The translations under genes were made by a program, and so were the position numbers. Under the pieces are notes generated by a model that did no database searches, was not told the origin of the DNA, and saw only the letters and a program-made list of their open reading frames with translations. Positions 21,381-33,295 of a stretch of 64,000 bases of DNA are shown piece after piece. Position 1 is the stretch's first letter, and every line of letters starts with the position of its first letter. The stretch is from assembly GCF_024139115.2 (NCBI RefSeq), contig NC_085139.1:2046001-2110000 (forward strand), written 5' to 3'. This stretch comes from Armigeres subalbatus. Lineage: Eukaryota; Arthropoda; Insecta; Diptera; Culicidae.

Positions 21381-22150
21381 TCAGCAGCGGGTCACTATAG
21401 AAGTCCGACAGGTCTCTGTCTTGCCGCAAGTTGTTCTGGTGATGGTCGATGCACCTCTAAAGGCAGTTGATCGGCCGCTTGACTGGGACAGTTTATCTGA
21501 GCGCGCGAATGTACTGCGCTGTTGCTCATTTATACCCTGGCCATGGAAAGGATCCGATGAATTGAAATCGTGAGTGCTTCTAACCGGAATGCTAATCTCA
21601 TTCCTGTAGGACTGGGATAACGGTTCTGGATTGTCTCGCCTTACGCTATTAACTTTGGGAACTGCTCCTCTCGATGCATTTCGCAATGGCCACAATGGAT
21701 GTGGCTCTAAATTACGCTGCTGCAACTCCAATCAGCATGCCCGAAGTTGATCTTGAAGATCCTGCATTGTCTGACGATTGTTTATCGAATCTTTTTGGTA
21801 CTTCTGAAGCTGTTATTTGAGTAGACTGATGTCATCTTCTGCTAGTTTTCTTGCTTCAGCTTCTACTCGTTTTGGGTTTCGCTTGATAACAACAGCGCGT
21901 TTTGAAACGGTTCTGTCCTTCAATTAACCGTCATCAGCGGATCGATCGCAGGCATGCATGCCTCTCCATGGAGATACTGAGAAGGTCTTTGCTTTTGATT
22001 GCATCTACAGTAGTTTGTTTTTATTCAGGCAATCGATCGCCACTATCTACGTTGGTAGGTATATTTGCTTGAACAGATGGAGTCTTCGGGCCAGTGAGCG
22101 TATTGCATTCAGGGAGCGACGCATCATCCAAGAACATTCTGGAGTTCCTA
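21381..22150 (-). pseudogene. BEL/Pao gag N-terminal part (degenerate)
   Basis: Minus-strand readings include DRTVSKRAVVIKRNPKRVEA followed by an Ala/Glu/Lys/Leu-rich coiled-coil-like stretch (EARKLAEDDISLLK) and a Gln-rich segment, as in BEL/Pao gag N-termini. 22060-22150 gives an acidic, Pro/Thr-rich piece in the same sense. There are several stops. No LTR could be paired between 22150-22700 and the left side of the complex. Confidence 0.55.
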
Positions 22151-22714
22151 AATTTTTTTTTGTCTAAAGACAGTCCATTCCCACCAGATGACCTTTGCTT
22201 AAGACATAATTTTTACAAATTCGAAATTTGTGCGATAGGAATATTTACAAGGTAAAAACACTCCATACATCGGAATATCTTGAGTACTCTTAAATAATGA
22301 TTTGACCCCAGAACACAGACAACGCAATTTTGTCAGAAAGTTGACAGAAAGTTAAAAGACCGTTACAAATAATTTATACAAATTATGTCTAACTGGTCTC
22401 CCAAGTGCTAAGTGAGTGGGATGGTGGGTTGTTGTGATAAAAATAAATATTAAATTGTAAATAATTAAAAAAAAACTCCTCGGATTTGTTAAAGAATGTT
22501 TTGAAAATCCTCAACATTTTTATAATAGTTAAAATAGAGATCTTTGTCTTTCGATTTGTAATGTCTGTCGAAAAAAGTTGTCATTTTGCCATTTTTTTTC
22601 AAATGATCGTCTCCAAAATGTTGCTTTGGAAGTCATCCTGAATATGCTTTACATTTGCTGCCTTTTTGCCATTCGCATATATTAAGTATACGTAAAGGCT
22701 ATAGGACCACTCCA
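22151..22714. other. AT-rich stretch, nothing recognised
   Basis: It could contain the 5' LTR of the minus-strand BEL/Pao copy, but I found no matching sequence near 12.0-12.7 kb to confirm one. Confidence 0.3.
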
Positions 22715-22920
22715 CACCCGAACTTTTGATAGAAGGCTCGGAGACCCACAGTGTTATATACCAATCGACTCAGCTCGACGAATTGAGGTGATGTCTGTAT
22801 GTGTGTATATCCGATTTTCTCGCAACAAGTTGCATTCGACGCAGATGGTGGCCTAGTTGGAGCATATTGAAAATTATACCGTTTGGACATTGCGTTTCAG
22901 AGTTATTGATGAAAACATTG
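22715..22920. mobile_element. Partial copy of the TGCCTTTCTCG MITE
   Basis: Shares CTCGGAGACCCA, GTTATATACCAATCGACTCA, GCTCG-CGAA and CGCAACAAGTTGCATTCGAC, in the same order, with 12863-13238. It lacks both termini. Confidence 0.8.
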
Positions 22921-23499
22921 TTTTTTCTCCATTTTTCCCTCGAAAAAAAAATTCAAAATCAAAATTTTGTTTAACCATCTGCACTGTCATAGCTACATTT
23001 GAATAGACTTTGCTCATTACTGACATTTCCTTAGTCATGATGAATCTGGTAGACACTTTCATCTTCACTCGAAATCGTTTTGGAGAACCTAGAACATCTC
23101 GTTTAAAAATCTCAGATTCATGTGCAAGTTCTCAAGCACGAAATCTTCCCAAGGTTTCGGATGTCTAGGTCTACAAGGTATCAAGTCATACTTGACCACC
23201 GATATTTTTCCTGTGAAACCAACATCCTGACGAACTATTTGGCAGGAGAAATTGTGGAATGATGAATTAGAAATATTAAACAAATTAAACAAACTAGATA
23301 AATAAACCAATTAGAAGAATTAGGCAAATCACACAAACTCATCTGGAGTTAAAGAAATACAGACAAATAAAATAAATTATCAAAATGGGATACATTAAGC
23401 TCATTCGACGAATAATTCAAATTAGACAACACAAATGGATTAGACAATTTGGACTAAAAGGTAATCTTCAACCATAGAATCAGTTTTCCACTTAAAACC
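22921..23499. other. Unassigned AT-rich stretch
   Basis: 23280-23450 is rich in ACAAAT/TTAGAC words without clear periodicity. No coding or TIR signal. Confidence 0.3.
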
Positions 23500-24180
23500 T
23501 TACTTAATTTCTTAGGATTTCCCACGAAAATGTTCTCGGAGCTTCCACGAGAAATTTATTGGAATTTTAAAAGGAGATTCTTTTTAAAAAAAATACTATA
23601 AAATTCTTCGGGATTTCAACAAGCAATTCCAATGAATGTTCACCGAACGTTCCTTGGCATTTCCGCGGAAAATTCTTTGGAAATTCTACATGAAAACATT
23701 TCGGATATCCACGGAAGGTCCATGGTTTTTTTTCGGATATTTCACGGGTAGATATTTGAAATTTCTTCTTTGGAATACATTTTTTAAAATTATTTCCGCG
23801 TTATTTTTTCAAGTTTCTGCTTGACAATTTGTGAATACTCCGCTACAAGTTCATCGAAATATCCTCGAAAAAATCTCCAGAACTTCTATACTGCCGCTAA
23901 CCGCAAGTCGAGCACATCTGTATATGGAGGCCCATATACAGATGTGCTCGACTTGCGGTTAGCGGCAGTATAGAAATGTTTCGGAATTTCTACGAAAAAC
24001 TATTCGGACTTTTAACGAGTAATTCGTTGGAATTTTCGCGATTAATTCTTCGAAATTTCCACGAGAAATACTTTATAATTTACAAACGTTTTCCAGAACT
24101 TTCATGGAAAGTTCTCATGTTCGCCAAAGTAAATTCTTTAAAATTTCCATAGAAAATTCTCCGAAATATCCATAGTAACA
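23500..24180. repeat. Strongly decayed GGAA/TTCC satellite
   Basis: Words such as TTTCCACGAGAAAT, GGAAATTCTACATGAAAA and CGGAATTTCTACGAAAAACT recur about every 22-30 bp, resembling the units at 39310-43880 but heavily mutated. A palindromic hairpin element sits inside at 23884-23975. Confidence 0.6.
23884..23975. mobile_element. Palindromic hairpin element, copy 1
   Basis: Perfect 44-bp arms (23884-23927 and 23932-23975) with loop AGGC. The arm has an outer CTATACTGCCGCTAACCGCA block, a 6-bp block GAGCAC (23910-23915, partner GTGCTC at 23944-23949) and an inner ATCTGTATATGG. A second copy is at 62782-62868 with the same outer and inner blocks but a different 6-bp block. Ends TATA/TATA would fit a TA duplication. 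Confidence 0.9.
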
Positions 24181-27100
24181 CAGATAAAAATATGTTGTGA
24201 TTTTAAATGTATTTTCATGAACATATTTGGAGCATGCAAATAAACGTAACATTCAATCGATCTCACTATTCTTTTGAATCGAAATAAATTTGAACGGTAC
24301 TTGCTTGTAAAATTCAATCAAATTCAATTGAATATCGAATGTTAATTCGTTTGATGGGATAAGCTGCAGTTTTACACGTCGTTGAATTTTCAAAATTATT
24401 TGCTGTGAAATTCTCACGAAAGAAATATTCGAGCTTCGGTTATTTGATAACCATTTTACATGAAATTTCCATCCAATCAATAAAAATCACATTTTATTAA
24501 ATTAGCAATTCAAATTATATAATCCACAAATAAAGCCGTGAATTATTCTCGATGCTCATCGAGACGGGCACTTACAGTAGCAGAGCAGTCGACGAAGGCA
24601 GATGGCTCCACTAAGACTACCGAAGCATCACCTGCTGGGGCTTCAATCAGCCAATTAGCGGCTATTGGCGGTGTACTCAATGCATAAGAACCATCAGAAC
24701 AACACATAAAAACTATGAATTACAATTACAACTGAGCTTAATTTAAATAAACTCGATCAAGCCGCGATAACGCAAACAAAATTATGGGCTCCAGTTAGCC
24801 TAATGAGTATGGATAATGGATTTCCAATAAGACGGCGGAGAGCTAAACTCTTAAAGTAGATTCACAAAGTGCATCACGCATTAGTTTGCAATGTTTAAAC
24901 TTGCATTTTGTATGAGTCATTTTTTTAGGGGCACCCCTTGAAACCTACATTGCGTATTGTATGAAAGTTTTCGCAATTTATTTGCAAAATATTACAATAC
25001 AAACATAGGGTAACAACACGCTTTTATAAATGTCGTATTCGCAAACATGCGCTTCAACCTCAAAACAAGGATATGCTCTTAGGTCTCTAGTCCAAGTAAG
25101 CATTCTTCCATCAAACATACATTGGCCAGTGCCTTCAATTAGTGCTAATTGAGGCAATGATCGAACTCGAGCTCCGACCACAACAAATTGCAATCATTTG
25201 GCCGTATCTAGCCATGGCTTAATAAACTATTGCATTCAATTAGACTGAACCAGACATCCAAGTCCGAGAGAAGGATGACGCAGCGGTAAGGGTTGATCGC
25301 TACTCCCATGCCCCGTCGTGAGAAGCGTCCAATAACAGCAATTCGCTCTGCCGCTGTGTGGCGATGATCATTCGCGATCACCGATCACAGAGGGAAGAAA
25401 ATCAAAAGCTACAAAAAAACTACTCAAACTTGTTCATGTTAGGGCGGATCAGTATTTCGAAATTCTATCGCATACACAATCTCAGTTTATGTAAATATCA
25501 TACCCAAACCGTATTCCAATCTTTGTCAAACATGTTTTATTAAAAAATTGCTAATGAATCTCACCGTTTCAAACCGGGACCGAATAATTAAAATTTCAAA
25601 GTATTTTTTAAATTAGAGGTTTCCCTATTGCCCACACGAAATCACGAAAAGGTGCATCCAATGGATGAGAATGGAACGGAAACCCTAATAAAATCAGTTA
25701 ACAATAAATACGGTAAAATATTAGCTCGATAAAGTTTCACAAATTATGCGATGGAAGCAATGTGGATCAGCATGAATTTATCACTGAGTGGATTCGGGCG
25801 GCTAGCAATCCCACAACGAATGCCACTCAATCTACCAAGATTAGGCGAATTACAAATGTGATCAACACTACTCAATCGTGACTGTGTCACAGGATTATCT
25901 CGATCGAATCATAAAAATAAAACTCGATTCCAAGAGCAGCGCCATCCGATGCAGTTGCATCGAATCTGAACCTAAGCCGGTTCCCATATGAGGAAACCCT
26001 CCCGTCCCACCAACGTCCCACTCTGAACAGCAAGCACGTGAAGAAAACAACCGCACGAAAACGCGCGAAAGGCGTCTGCCACCTTTTTTATTGGCGCTAT
26101 AAATAAACACAATTCGGATTTCGGGTTCAAGTTACCGTGACAAGTCTCTACAGCGAATGCGGACTGTGTTGTTTCGAAACGTTGTGTCGACCTCCGGTTG
26201 GCGACGCGAGCGATCAAAACCGTGCGGCCATCAATCGAACCAGCGCCAGCGGTCGCACACTACGACGAACATTGTCACTCTCACCAACACCATCATGGGG
26301 AACCGGTTTCTTTGTAGTGGTGCCTAAACCACGCCCACCACTCACACCAGCACCTTCGACGATGGTGTGCGTGTCACCAACACTATCAAAAGCCACCCTC
26401 ACCGGACACTGCTGCCCTCCGGTGGTGGGTTCCAGAGGCTCGTTTTTCTTGGAAACAGTGTATCAGAAAAGCGGGAGAACACGAATTGAATGTGAATTGA
26501 CGATGTTAAAAATAACTTTGCCACTATTTTCGTTATGAACGGAATCGTCATTGCAATATTGCGCGTCCGTCCTGCTTCATTCAATTGGTTCCCATTTATA
26601 ATCGAAAGTGACAAAGTTTACGATCCCACGAATAAGGAGTTATTGCTGTGCTGGAGGTGTGTGGGGGAATCAATTGGCAATACTCATTAATGCTAGTCAG
26701 CTCGTGTTCGTAGATTTTATTGCAAATTCGACACCTTCTAGGCGGCTTGCATAGTTGCAACGCGGACTGCAGACTCAAATAGCCGAGAAACAATCGAATA
26801 GGATCCATATTTTGCACGCCGCATTCTGATTGAGGATTCATGTAAGAATTCTTTGATCCTCGTTCGCTGTGATTTGAATCACGATACGAACTTATAGCTC
26901 AGACATGGAAACCAGTTCTTGATTATCGAAAATTTTGCTTGTCCACCAGTGTCCATAAATCGAAGGCTTTATCGAGTTAAGGGGGCTCTGATGGAATCTG
27001 CTCGTTTATGGGGAGATTTTAAAAATTATCGACTGGGTTCGGTAGAAATGGCTCGAAAGTCTGAGGAAATTTTGAAACCTCCGTAAAGCATGTTGGTTTA

Positions 27101-27375
27101 AATGTGGGAATGCATGATCTGACTTCTTGAGTACTTACATTTGGCAGGGTTCTTAAGGAATTGTGTTTCAATGTTTGGTCTTTGGGCCAGAATAGGAAGG
27201 ATATTCTAAACTGGATGAACGTTGTTGCGAGAATGATTTAAACAATTGTGTATCGATTTCCGGTTTAAAATTTTATATTACTCTAACTTAAAATTGCTTT
27301 AGTGCAAATGGCGTTAAGCTGGTCTATTGGCAATCATTCATGGTTATTGGTTCTATCCCCGAGCAGACCATACTA
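24181..27375. other. Mostly single-copy DNA, no gene recognised
   Basis: AT-rich to 25560, more balanced and locally GC-rich at 25880-26460. Small ORFs (for example 133 codons at 26137-26538) have no recognisable domain. A TATA-like site at 26098 precedes the GC-rich patch. No TE signature seen. Confidence 0.35.
26098..26135 (+). promoter_or_regulatory. Possible TATA promoter
   Basis: TATAAATA at 26098-26105 with an initiator-like TTCAAGTT whose A lies 31 bases downstream, followed by GC-richer DNA. A CACGTG E-box lies upstream at about 26035. No downstream gene was identified and the initiator is imperfect, so this is weak. Confidence 0.2.
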
Positions 27376-27546
27376 AGAGATGTTGCAAATTAATCGATTA
27401 TTTCGATTAATAGATTCATCGTTGTGATAATCGATTAATTTTGAATCGATTACAACCCAACGATTTAAAGATTCAATAATCGACAAGAATCGAAAGTAAT
27501 CAATTAGTTACTAATCGATTAATACGGATTATTATACGACATCTCT
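27376..27546. mobile_element. Short palindromic MITE rich in ATCGATTA
   Basis: Ends AGAGATGT (27376-27383) and ACATCTCT (27539-27546) enclose at least four ATCGATTA-type words in both orientations. It is non-coding. ATCGAT resembles DREF/homeodomain sites, but the terminal inversion favours a mobile-element origin. Confidence 0.55.
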
Positions 27547-28336
27547 ACCCATGCTGCTTTCACTTGTACCATATATCCACAAATCAACTTTTCAGCAGTA
27601 CTGTTAGAATTAAAGATAAACGGAAACTCTTTTTCAAAATTCATCTAATTAGAATCTCACTTGCTTTGACAATCAGAAATTGCATAGAATCGCACATCGC
27701 GAATCCATATTTTTCTTCTAACAAGCTACCCTCGTCACTTAGAATAATCTCCCTCCAGTGGCAATTGTAGGAAATGCAGAGACATCATGTCTCTGTTAAT
27801 TAATACACCCAAACAACGTTGGTTAAATTTTCCTACAATTCTGTATGAGAGCCTACCAATATCTGTTCAATAACCGAGCATGTGCAAAATTGCTAGATAG
27901 ATTCTTATATTGTATGACCATATGAATTTTTTCCAAAGGAGGACAGTTCCTCGAAATCGTGCCGAAAAGGAGGACAATTGGTTGAAAAAGGAGGACATGA
28001 GAAAGAAAATACCAAACACAAAACTTCCTGTATTTGATATTAAAATGTCTGATTTTTCAAGATACAAATTTATTAAAATATAAAAAATAAAGAACGAATT
28101 CACCATCTCCATAGTGAGATTCAATTAAACAAGCTTCAACATATTTTAATAATGGTGAACAAATGTTTGATATATCAATAAGCTGGCATTTAGGGCAGCA
28201 TTGCACAGAATTTTAGCAAGAAAAACTGACATATGATTATTTTTGAATGACTTAACCATCGCATGCAATTCGAAACGAAGGTATATTGCTTAAGACACCT
28301 AGTAGTTCTGCGGAGATTATTTCTTAAATATCAGTA
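27547..28336. other. Unassigned AT-rich stretch
   Basis: 27935-28000 repeats AGGAGGACA three times. Nothing else recognised. Confidence 0.3.
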
Positions 28337-28497
28337 AGGGGTCGTACACTAATAACGTCAGCATATTTTGGGGGTTTTTCGGACCCCCCATCCCTCAATG
28401 TAAGATTTTTTCCATACAAATTATTTTTGTTTATATGGAGAAAATGACAGACCCCCACTCCCCTCATAAATGCTTAAGTAATTAGTGTGCGACCCCT
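28337..28497. mobile_element. 161-bp MITE with AGGGGTCGTACACTA termini
   Basis: Left AGGGGTCGTACACTAAT and right (reverse complement) AGGGGTCGCACACTAAT TIRs. The interior has a second inverted pair, GGACCCCCC and GACCCCCACTC-like. Flanks TA/TAA on both sides suggest a TA-type duplication. Non-coding. Confidence 0.85.
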
Positions 28498-30589
28498 AAG
28501 TTCATGGCATGCGAATGGGGCCGTTAACTGTATGACCACGCAGCTTTCAACAGTTGTTGGAAGAAATTCAAAAATGTTTTCATGGTGGTTACAACTACGG
28601 AGACTTTCATGGCGACTTTTAAACACTGGGGTTGTTTGTAAATTCGAGTAACACATTTTTTAAAACAAATAATCAATATTCTGTACCTATACACAATGAG
28701 CTCCCAAATACAGTCCACCTTGAAAGGAGAATAGGCATTTAACTTTGACTCATTTTTTTAATACATTATCCAAAAATATCCTACAAGTGTTTTAAAACAT
28801 TATTTTGACATCTTCTAATTCACTCATCTAATGTTTGTTATTTACATTGGTTTTAGTCGAAAACTAGAAAACAAATCTATCAATTGCGCACATGCCCAGT
28901 TGTTGTACAGAACTGTAAGAAAATTCAACATCCAATGGTTTGATGTGAAAACTAAAAATTACCAGAAGGTCGATTGTGAGCACGTGCATTACTGAAATCG
29001 CTGTTATTCATCCTAGACGCAAAAATCTATTACAAATTCTGCATGGACATAAGGCAATTTCAACAATCGACCCTCTGCTAATTTTCAGTTTCGATTTACT
29101 TCATTATTGTCACACGCTTGTACTGTCAATTGATTCAGTTTCTTCATTATTTTATTTACTATTCCCTTTTACTTTAAGAAATGAAACTTTCATCGAAAAA
29201 TGCCAATAAACCAGTTTCGATTTCAAAACCATTCACTACATAATCATTACTATAAGAACATAAATTGCAAAAATGTTGTATAAATCTGAAGAAAATAAGA
29301 AATTTGAAAATAAAATTCGAAATGGAAAATACAATTATTTGCCAAAACTCGTATATTTTTCTTTCATTCTATCTTTTTAAAGGAAAATGCGTTTGTGTTT
29401 TGTTTGTCACGTTTTAACGTGCGAACAGGTTGGGCGATATGCCCAATTGAAGGGTATACGGTATCAAATTGAATCATTTAGGACTACTAGGCAAAAATAA
29501 GTCTATTAACAGGTTGTCATGAAATTTTTAGAGACTGAAATAGAATATGTAAGCTTGATGCATAACTATTTCACTTTAATGCGTTGATACATCCAAACGC
29601 TGAAACTTTTTTCTTAAAAGAACTTATAAAATTTTGTGCAAGTCGTAAACCAACATTTTTCTGCTTTAATTTTTTCCCGAAAATAATTTGTCGTTTTATT
29701 GTCGCAGACGATTATTTCACTGAATTAGGGTCAACTTTGCAGAAAAACCTCTTGTTTATGCCTCTAACTATTCCAAAAAAAAACAAAAAAATATATAAAA
29801 AATACTGCAGTGTGAACCAGGCTGAACAATAAGTTTGGTGTTCTCCTAAAATTTGACGAATTTTGTTTCGGACAGCTAACCTGGATTTAGTCAAAGAGTT
29901 GAAAATGTTGACGCTATTGGCCAATAAAACAATTTTAGCCGCTCGAGACCAGTACAGCATTTTATGTTTCATAATGCAAAATTTTTAATGCCTTCGAGTT
30001 TCTTACTTTTATTGTAGCCCAGTATCTTTGGATCGGCTGCAACTTCGGTGATTTTGGTGCCATTCCCAATTAACATTTTAAGTTTTATAACGCTTTTGAA
30101 AACCATAATTTACTCTTCAAGAATGTTATAAAACCAGCATAAAACCAAAATGTTACTAGGGATTGGCACAACATTGGATTACTAGCATCTTTTCTTAAGA
30201 TGTAGATTGTTGAGGTAAGCGCGCCAGATTTTCTCGCGCGTGCTGTCCATTCAACTGTAATTTCGAAATTACTGGAAATTTCGCAATGAAACTCACGCAG
30301 TGTAATTAACACATGCTGAAGCTGTCTTACAGAAAATTTCAATTACGTCAACCCAGAAGGCAAAAAGTTATCGATCCTTGAAAGTGATGCAATTTAATCC
30401 CGTTTACCCTTTACTCCTGTGAACAACTTATTCTGACATCGGCAATGTTTGTTACAATACAGTCGCCTATATATGTACATATATTTGCTCACAGTTTTTT
30501 AACCTTAAAAAAATAAATTTGCTATAATCGAGCAATGAAAATTAGCAATGTTTCAATGAACAAGTGTTTTTAATAAAAGAAAGGATAAA
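28498..30589. other. AT-rich, no feature recognised
   Basis: Long AT-rich stretch without ORFs of note, tandem structure or TIRs. The small palindrome GGGCGATATGCCC at about 29434 is not informative. Confidence 0.35.
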
Positions 30590-31141
30590 TTTCCAGAAGA
30601 ATGTGCGTAAGACTTTCTCGATCTAGATTTCGCAATTGAATTTCCATAGAAGTACTTCAAGAATTCCTGAATAATTTTCCGGAAGAGTTCTCGGGAGGTG
30701 GGTTTAATGGAATTCGATGTGAATTTCAAAAGGAATGAAGAAGAAATATCTGAAGAGACCGCGTGGTAATTTCTGTACAGTTTGTGAAGCAATTTATTAA
30801 GTGTTCTTGCGGGAGTTTTTTAGGAACTTCAGAGAGAAAATGAAGGAATTACCGGGAAAATTACTGGAGGAACTTATGTACAAAATCATGGAGGAACTTC
30901 CGAAGGGATTCCTGGAGTAACTTCGGAATGAATTCCATGAGGAACTTCAGGAGAAAATCTTGGAGAGACTTTCAGAGAGATTCCTGGAGGAATTTTTGAG
31001 GAATTTTGGAAGAATTCCTGAAGGAACTTTCAGAGGAATTTCTGGAGGAACTTTTAAAGGAATTTCGGAAATAACATCTAGATAAACATCCGGAGGAACT
31101 CCTGGAGGAACTTCCGGAAAAACTACACGATAGTTCCTGGT
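30590..31141. repeat. Degenerate 24-bp-family satellite, left part
   Basis: Repeated AATTCCTGGAGGAACTT and TTCCGGAGGAACTCC words match the array at 1-1060 but with many changes. Decay is worst at the left edge. Confidence 0.75.
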
Positions 31142-31505
31142 GCCCGGATAAATTCAAATTTCGCAGCCCCTACCGAAAAATAGAGGGGGCGATGTAAGTA
31201 AATTTATGAAGACCACCTACACAGTGAGTGCGCCTGTTACAATCAGTGTTTCTCGTTTATTGCAGTTAACATAAAGTTGTGACAAAACGTTCTATGCTAA
31301 GACAATGTAACAATAAAACGGGACTTAGTTAGTAAGTAATCCTGAACATACACAACATACAACATAATCCACCATTGTCCACAGACTCCTTGATAAAGGT
31401 ACAATATATGTAACCGAAACGTCGGATAAAAACGTAAAACCCGTTTTTGAGCATAAGAAGACTGAAAGCCATAACCTCAAATATCACCATCATAGTCGAT
31501 CTCTC
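31142..31505 (+). mobile_element. Penelope-like element 3' remnant inside satellite
   Basis: Non-satellite insert with CCTTGATAAAGG ... CCGAAACGTCGG at about 31388-31425, a combination I associate with Penelope-like element termini. Their terminal repeats often carry hammerhead ribozyme cores (CTGATGA ... GAAAC). Here the core reads CTTGATAAA, so it is eroded. The satellite resumes on both sides. Confidence 0.55.
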
Positions 31506-32135
31506 CTAGAAAGTTCCGGAGGAACTTCTAGCTAGAGGAACTTCTGCAGGAATTTCCAGGGAAACTACTGCAGGAAATTCCCGAAGAATTTCCGGAGGAA
31601 CTTTCGGAGGAACTCCTGGAGGAACATCCAGAGTAACTCCTGGAGGAACCTTCGGTGGAACTCCTGGAGGAACATCCGGAGTAACTCCTGGAGAGAGGAA
31701 CTTCCGGAGGACATTTCGAAGGAACTCCTGGAGGAACATCCGGAACAATTCCTAGAAGAACTTAGGAGGAAATCCTGGAGAAACTTTCAGAGGAACTCCT
31801 AGATGTCCGCCAGAAGGAACGCCAGGAGGATCTCCTGAAAGAACGCCGGGAGGAACTCCAGGAGGAACTTCAGGAGGTATTCCTGAGAGGACCCTTCGGA
31901 GGAACTTGCAGAGAATTTTGCGCAGGAACTTCCGGAGAATTCTTGGAGGAACCTTCCGAGGAATTTCTAGAGGAACTTCAGGAAAAATTACTGTAGGAAT
32001 TTCCGGAGGAAGAACTTCCGGACGAATTCCAAGAGGAACTTACGGAGGAAACCCTGGAGGAATTTCCGCAGGAATTCCTGGAGGAACTTCCGGAGGAGTT
32101 CCTGAAGGATCTTCCGGAGAAAAATTTTGGAAAAT
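31506..32135. repeat. Degenerate 24-bp-family satellite, right part
   Basis: Same GGAACTTCCGGAGG / GGAACTCCTGGAGG words as 1-1060, more GC-rich variants. It continues the tract broken by the Penelope-like remnant. Confidence 0.85.
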
Positions 32136-32149
32136 TTCTATTGCTTGAA

Positions 32150-32275
32150 ATAAGGTCACGCCGACCCACGCCACCGCGCCGGCGCCGCTGATTACCAACG
32201 GCGTGACGCCGCCACCGCTGGCTGAAAATGATCTATCACGCCGCCGTCGACAAATTTTTAATCGGCGCACAGGTC
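32150..32275 (-). repeat. GC-rich dispersed repeat with TGTGCGCCGAT end
   Basis: A sharply GC-rich block (GCGCCGGCGCCGCTG, CGCCGCCACCGCTGG) in AT-rich surroundings. Its minus-strand start AGACCTGTGCGCCGAT matches AGACATGTGCGCCGAT at 58508 on the plus strand, where a similar GC-rich body follows. Confidence 0.6.
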
Positions 32276-32279
32276 TAAT

Positions 32280-33222
32280 TTTACTTGCAGCAGTACATTT
32301 TTTTAACCTGTGGGATACATCATCTGTAGCTCCACAATTGAAGCATCCTTGTGTTCTTCGAATATTGTAGGCTCAAAGCTTTTCACCGGTTGGAATCAAA
32401 TTGTTTACGAAGCAAAATACTTTAGAGCGGTAATGTATTGTTAAGAAGCTATGGATAATATTTTCCCAAACTATTTCCCAGTCAGTATCGATTTTTTTTT
32501 TCAATGTAACACAGTTATTCAAATCTACAAAATAGTCATACAGCAGTTTTGTTGAGTTCAAATTAAATCTAGATCTTACATCTACTGCAATATCAATCCG
32601 TTCTCTAGCGTTTTTTTTTGTCAACCATTAAGGAATTGTTAGCTCTAAAAGATAATTTTCTGCGATGAAGTTGTCGTTCTCGTCTGTATTATAAATATAG
32701 CAGGTTTTTAATGAAAAGAGCCTTCATTTTTGCTTCAGAATCAATGAATTTCAGACCTACTTTCTTAAAATCTATCCATCTAAAAATGTATCCATTCCAT
32801 TTTTTTTTATTTCTGCAATATGGCGGTTAAGTGGTGGAAATTTTTTTGCCAAATACCAAACCTTCGATAAATTAAATGTATTCAAATCCAATACAAATTC
32901 AAATTCCTAATCTCATGCATTTTCAAATATTTTTTTAATGATTTTCAGCAGTGAATCGTAATTAGCCACTACTGTAAGATATCAACTTTTACTGAACGCC
33001 TAATATTTTTAAACTATCTTCTTCTTTTGTCAATAGCGACCCAAACCTGAGTTGGTTGATACGCATAAAATCTGATTTATCGTAATTAATTTTTATCCTA
33101 GCGTATTTTGAGTAACACTCAAATATTGTCAGCATTATATCGAACTCTTCCTCAGATCTTATAACAACATTGAAGTCGTCCGTCCAAAATCCTTGCAATA
33201 AATCCTTGTCATAAATCCAAAA
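32280..33222 (-). mobile_element. Non-LTR RT C-terminal fragment, heavily decayed
   Basis: The minus strand reads DDFNVVIRSEEEFDIMLTIF (RT motif C region, DD retained but in FWTDD context), ARIKINYDKSDFMRIN (motif D) and LKILGVQ (motif E). Further on come VCFVNNLIPTGEKL and CFNCGATDDVSHRLKKC (C-x2-C-H-C finger). Many stops lie between. It differs from the other non-LTR families here; I cannot assign a clade. Confidence 0.72.
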
Positions 33223-33295
33223 TCCTTGCAACCCAGCCACCCTCAGCATGGTCTTGCTTTTTAGCCACGCGTCTTACCGCTAGGCTAAGGAGGGC
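33223..33295 (-). mobile_element. tRNA-derived SINE head (A box present)
   Basis: The minus strand has TAGCCTAGCGGT (33276-33287), close to the pol III A box TRGCNNAGYNGG, followed by AAGACGCGTGGCTA and, about 45 bases on, GGGTTGCAAGGA in place of a B box GGTTCRANNCC. It resembles the 5' end of Aedes tRNA-like SINEs. The body is missing and short tandem ATCCTTGCA copies follow. Confidence 0.6.
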
